From: Patescibacteria group bacterium
Lineage (GTDB): Bacteria; Patescibacteriota; Andersenbacteria; UBA10190
Assembly (NCBI GenBank): GCA_022574795.1
Contig: JACZRJ010000002.1
Location: 1 to 15,191 of the forward strand
Direction of reading: 5' to 3'
DNA: 15,191 nucleotides
Within the stretch, counting starts at the first letter, position 1. Each line of letters starts with the position of its first letter. Below are positions 14,612 through 15,191 of the stretch, piece after piece. A program made the position numbers and the translations under genes. The notes under the pieces were generated by a model. The model ran no database searches, was not told the origin of the DNA, and saw only the letters and a list, made by a program, of their open reading frames with translations.

Positions 14612-14638
14612 CAAAAAAACGGCGTAAAACGCCAAAAA
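14612..14638 (-). terminator. Minus-strand terminator hairpin in the leader of the minus-strand gene
   Basis: Read on the minus strand, GGCGT (complement of 14629-14633) and ACGCC (complement of 14621-14625) form a 5-bp stem with a 3-nt loop, followed after one G by seven T (complement of 14613-14619). It lies about 30 nt upstream of the minus-strand gene's ATG and ends 14 nt before its SD. It could be an attenuator, or the end of a short upstream RNA. Confidence 0.55.
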
Positions 14639-14683
14639 GGACAGATTATTAGACTAACACTTTATGTAGCTTTATGCAAGGGT

Positions 14684-14749
14684 CTTGGGGTAGGAATACG
14701 TATTACTGAAATTATGCTTTCCCCAAGCGGTAATCTCTGAAGATTCTTC
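14684..14749 (+). promoter_or_regulatory. Operator-like palindromes in the divergent intergenic region
   Basis: CTTGGGG (14684-14690) is inverted as CCCCAAG (14721-14727) and encloses the palindrome AATACGTATT (14695-14704). A second palindrome, GAAGATTCTTC (14739-14749), overlaps the -35/spacer position of the promoter at 14758. These are plausible regulator sites between two divergent genes; no regulator gene is in view. Confidence 0.4.
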
Positions 14750-14754
14750 GCCTG

Positions 14755-14763
14755 TGCTATAAT
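14755..14763 (+). promoter_or_regulatory. Extended -10 promoter of the Cys-rich surface protein gene
   Basis: TGCTATAAT is a perfect -10 (14758-14763) with a TG extension. The -35 position is poor, as is common with extended -10 promoters. It ends 10 nt before the ATG at 14774, so the mRNA would have a leader of only about 3-4 nt. Confidence 0.7.
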
Positions 14764-14773
14764 TCCAGGCATA

Positions 14774-15191
14774 ATGAATGCGAAGAAGACTAATGCAAAG
14801 ATGAGTTCAGGAATGATGTGGGCCGTGGTTGGTATTGGTATTGTGGTGGTGTTGATCGTTGCATATATCTTAGGAGGTTCAAGTGGAATAAAAACTCAGG
14901 TGATAGAGCCGACTTCAACGCCTGCTCGCACTGTAGGGCAGCTGCCCGTGGTTGGTATTGTTACACCTGCACAGGCTACATTACTGCGGGACTTGCCGGT
15001 GCCTAGCGCGGTGCCTACCGCAACTAGTTTGGCACAGGCCGTCGGGCCAATTAGTTTGCCTGTTCAGGTGTGCTTTTGCAGATGTGCGGTTCCGCTTGGA
15101 ATAAATCTTTGCACTATTCCTGAGGTTGCAGGTGCTTGTATTAGCACAACGTTTCTTGGAAGCGTGGGGATTAACGAAACATGTAACCCTG
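14774..15191 (+). CDS. Membrane-anchored Cys-rich extracytoplasmic protein, partial (3' end beyond window)
   Basis: The reading frame from ATG 14774 stays open for 139 codons to the window end. Residues 1-12 are polar with four Lys, residues 14-34 form one hydrophobic membrane segment (MMWAVVGIGIVVVLIVAYIL, then G), and residues 35-95 are a Pro/Thr/Ala/Val-rich linker. The visible C-terminal part has six Cys: a CxCxC cluster (C100, C102, C104), then C113, C122 and C137. The layout is a signal-anchor protein with its Cys-rich domain outside the membrane; the Cys could form disulfides or bind metal. There is no lipobox. No family is recognised. A strong extended -10 promoter precedes it and no SD is present, which fits a near-leaderless mRNA. 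Confidence 0.7.
   Translation, partial: MNAKKTNAKMSSGMMWAVVGIGIVVVLIVAYILGGSSGIKTQVIEPTSTPARTVGQLPVVGIVTPAQATLLRDLPVPSAVPTATSLAQAVGPISLPVQVCFCRCAVPLGINLCTIPEVAGACISTTFLGSVGINETCNP

Noticed and set aside
1..15191. UGA recoding to Gly (Absconditabacteria/Gracilibacteria)
   Set aside because: UGA ends rpe, the transketolase N gene and the H subunit gene at the expected lengths, and no conserved motif contains in-frame UGA.
1..15191. CRISPR array, rRNA or IS element
   Set aside because: No regularly spaced repeats, rRNA signatures or transposase motifs were seen on either strand.

Overview
This window looks like a bacterial chromosome segment, probably from the Patescibacteria (Candidate Phyla Radiation) or a similar lineage. 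Supporting signs are a transketolase split into two genes, a divergent Rpe-like epimerase with Gln in place of the first metal-binding His, an archaeal/Thermus-type V-ATPase, and small orphan genes. UGA is used as a stop (ends of rpe and the transketolase N gene), so UGA-recoding lineages are excluded. The taxonomic placement is inference; no rRNA or marker gene is present. Base composition is near 50% GC. Most starts lack a clear Shine-Dalgarno (SD) sequence, and several have a -10-like box about 10 nt before the ATG.

Region 1 (1-3978, all +) is central carbon metabolism: an Rpe-like ribulose-phosphate 3-epimerase, transketolase N- and C-terminal subunits, and a D-2-hydroxyacid dehydrogenase of the glyoxylate/hydroxypyruvate reductase (glycerate dehydrogenase) type. 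The first three serve the non-oxidative pentose phosphate pathway.

Region 2 (about 3944-5096) is the most unusual part. A 25-bp sequence at the 3' end of the dehydrogenase gene is repeated exactly 930 bp downstream. The downstream copy still reads in frame to a stop, like a displaced original gene end. The enclosed 930 bp holds one orphan gene with a consensus promoter and a strong intrinsic terminator. This has the layout of an insertion into a gene's 3' end, though no recombinase is visible. Next come a promoter-like sequence, a second terminator hairpin, and three helically phased GTAACT repeats in front of the ATPase operon.

Region 3 (5097-14003) is a complete V/A-type ATPase operon in the order H(G)-I-K-E-C-F-A-B-D, as in Thermus. 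The K (rotor ring) subunit is a fused double hairpin with one ion-binding Glu, and it has every Na+ ligand known from Enterococcus hirae NtpK. The enzyme is therefore predicted to move Na+, probably as an ATP-driven pump. A hairpin after the last gene closes the operon.

Region 4 (14004-15191) holds an unrecognised minus-strand gene with a strong SD and a terminator-like hairpin in its own leader. After a regulatory intergenic region with palindromes and an extended -10 promoter comes the start of a membrane-anchored, Cys-rich surface protein that runs off the window end.
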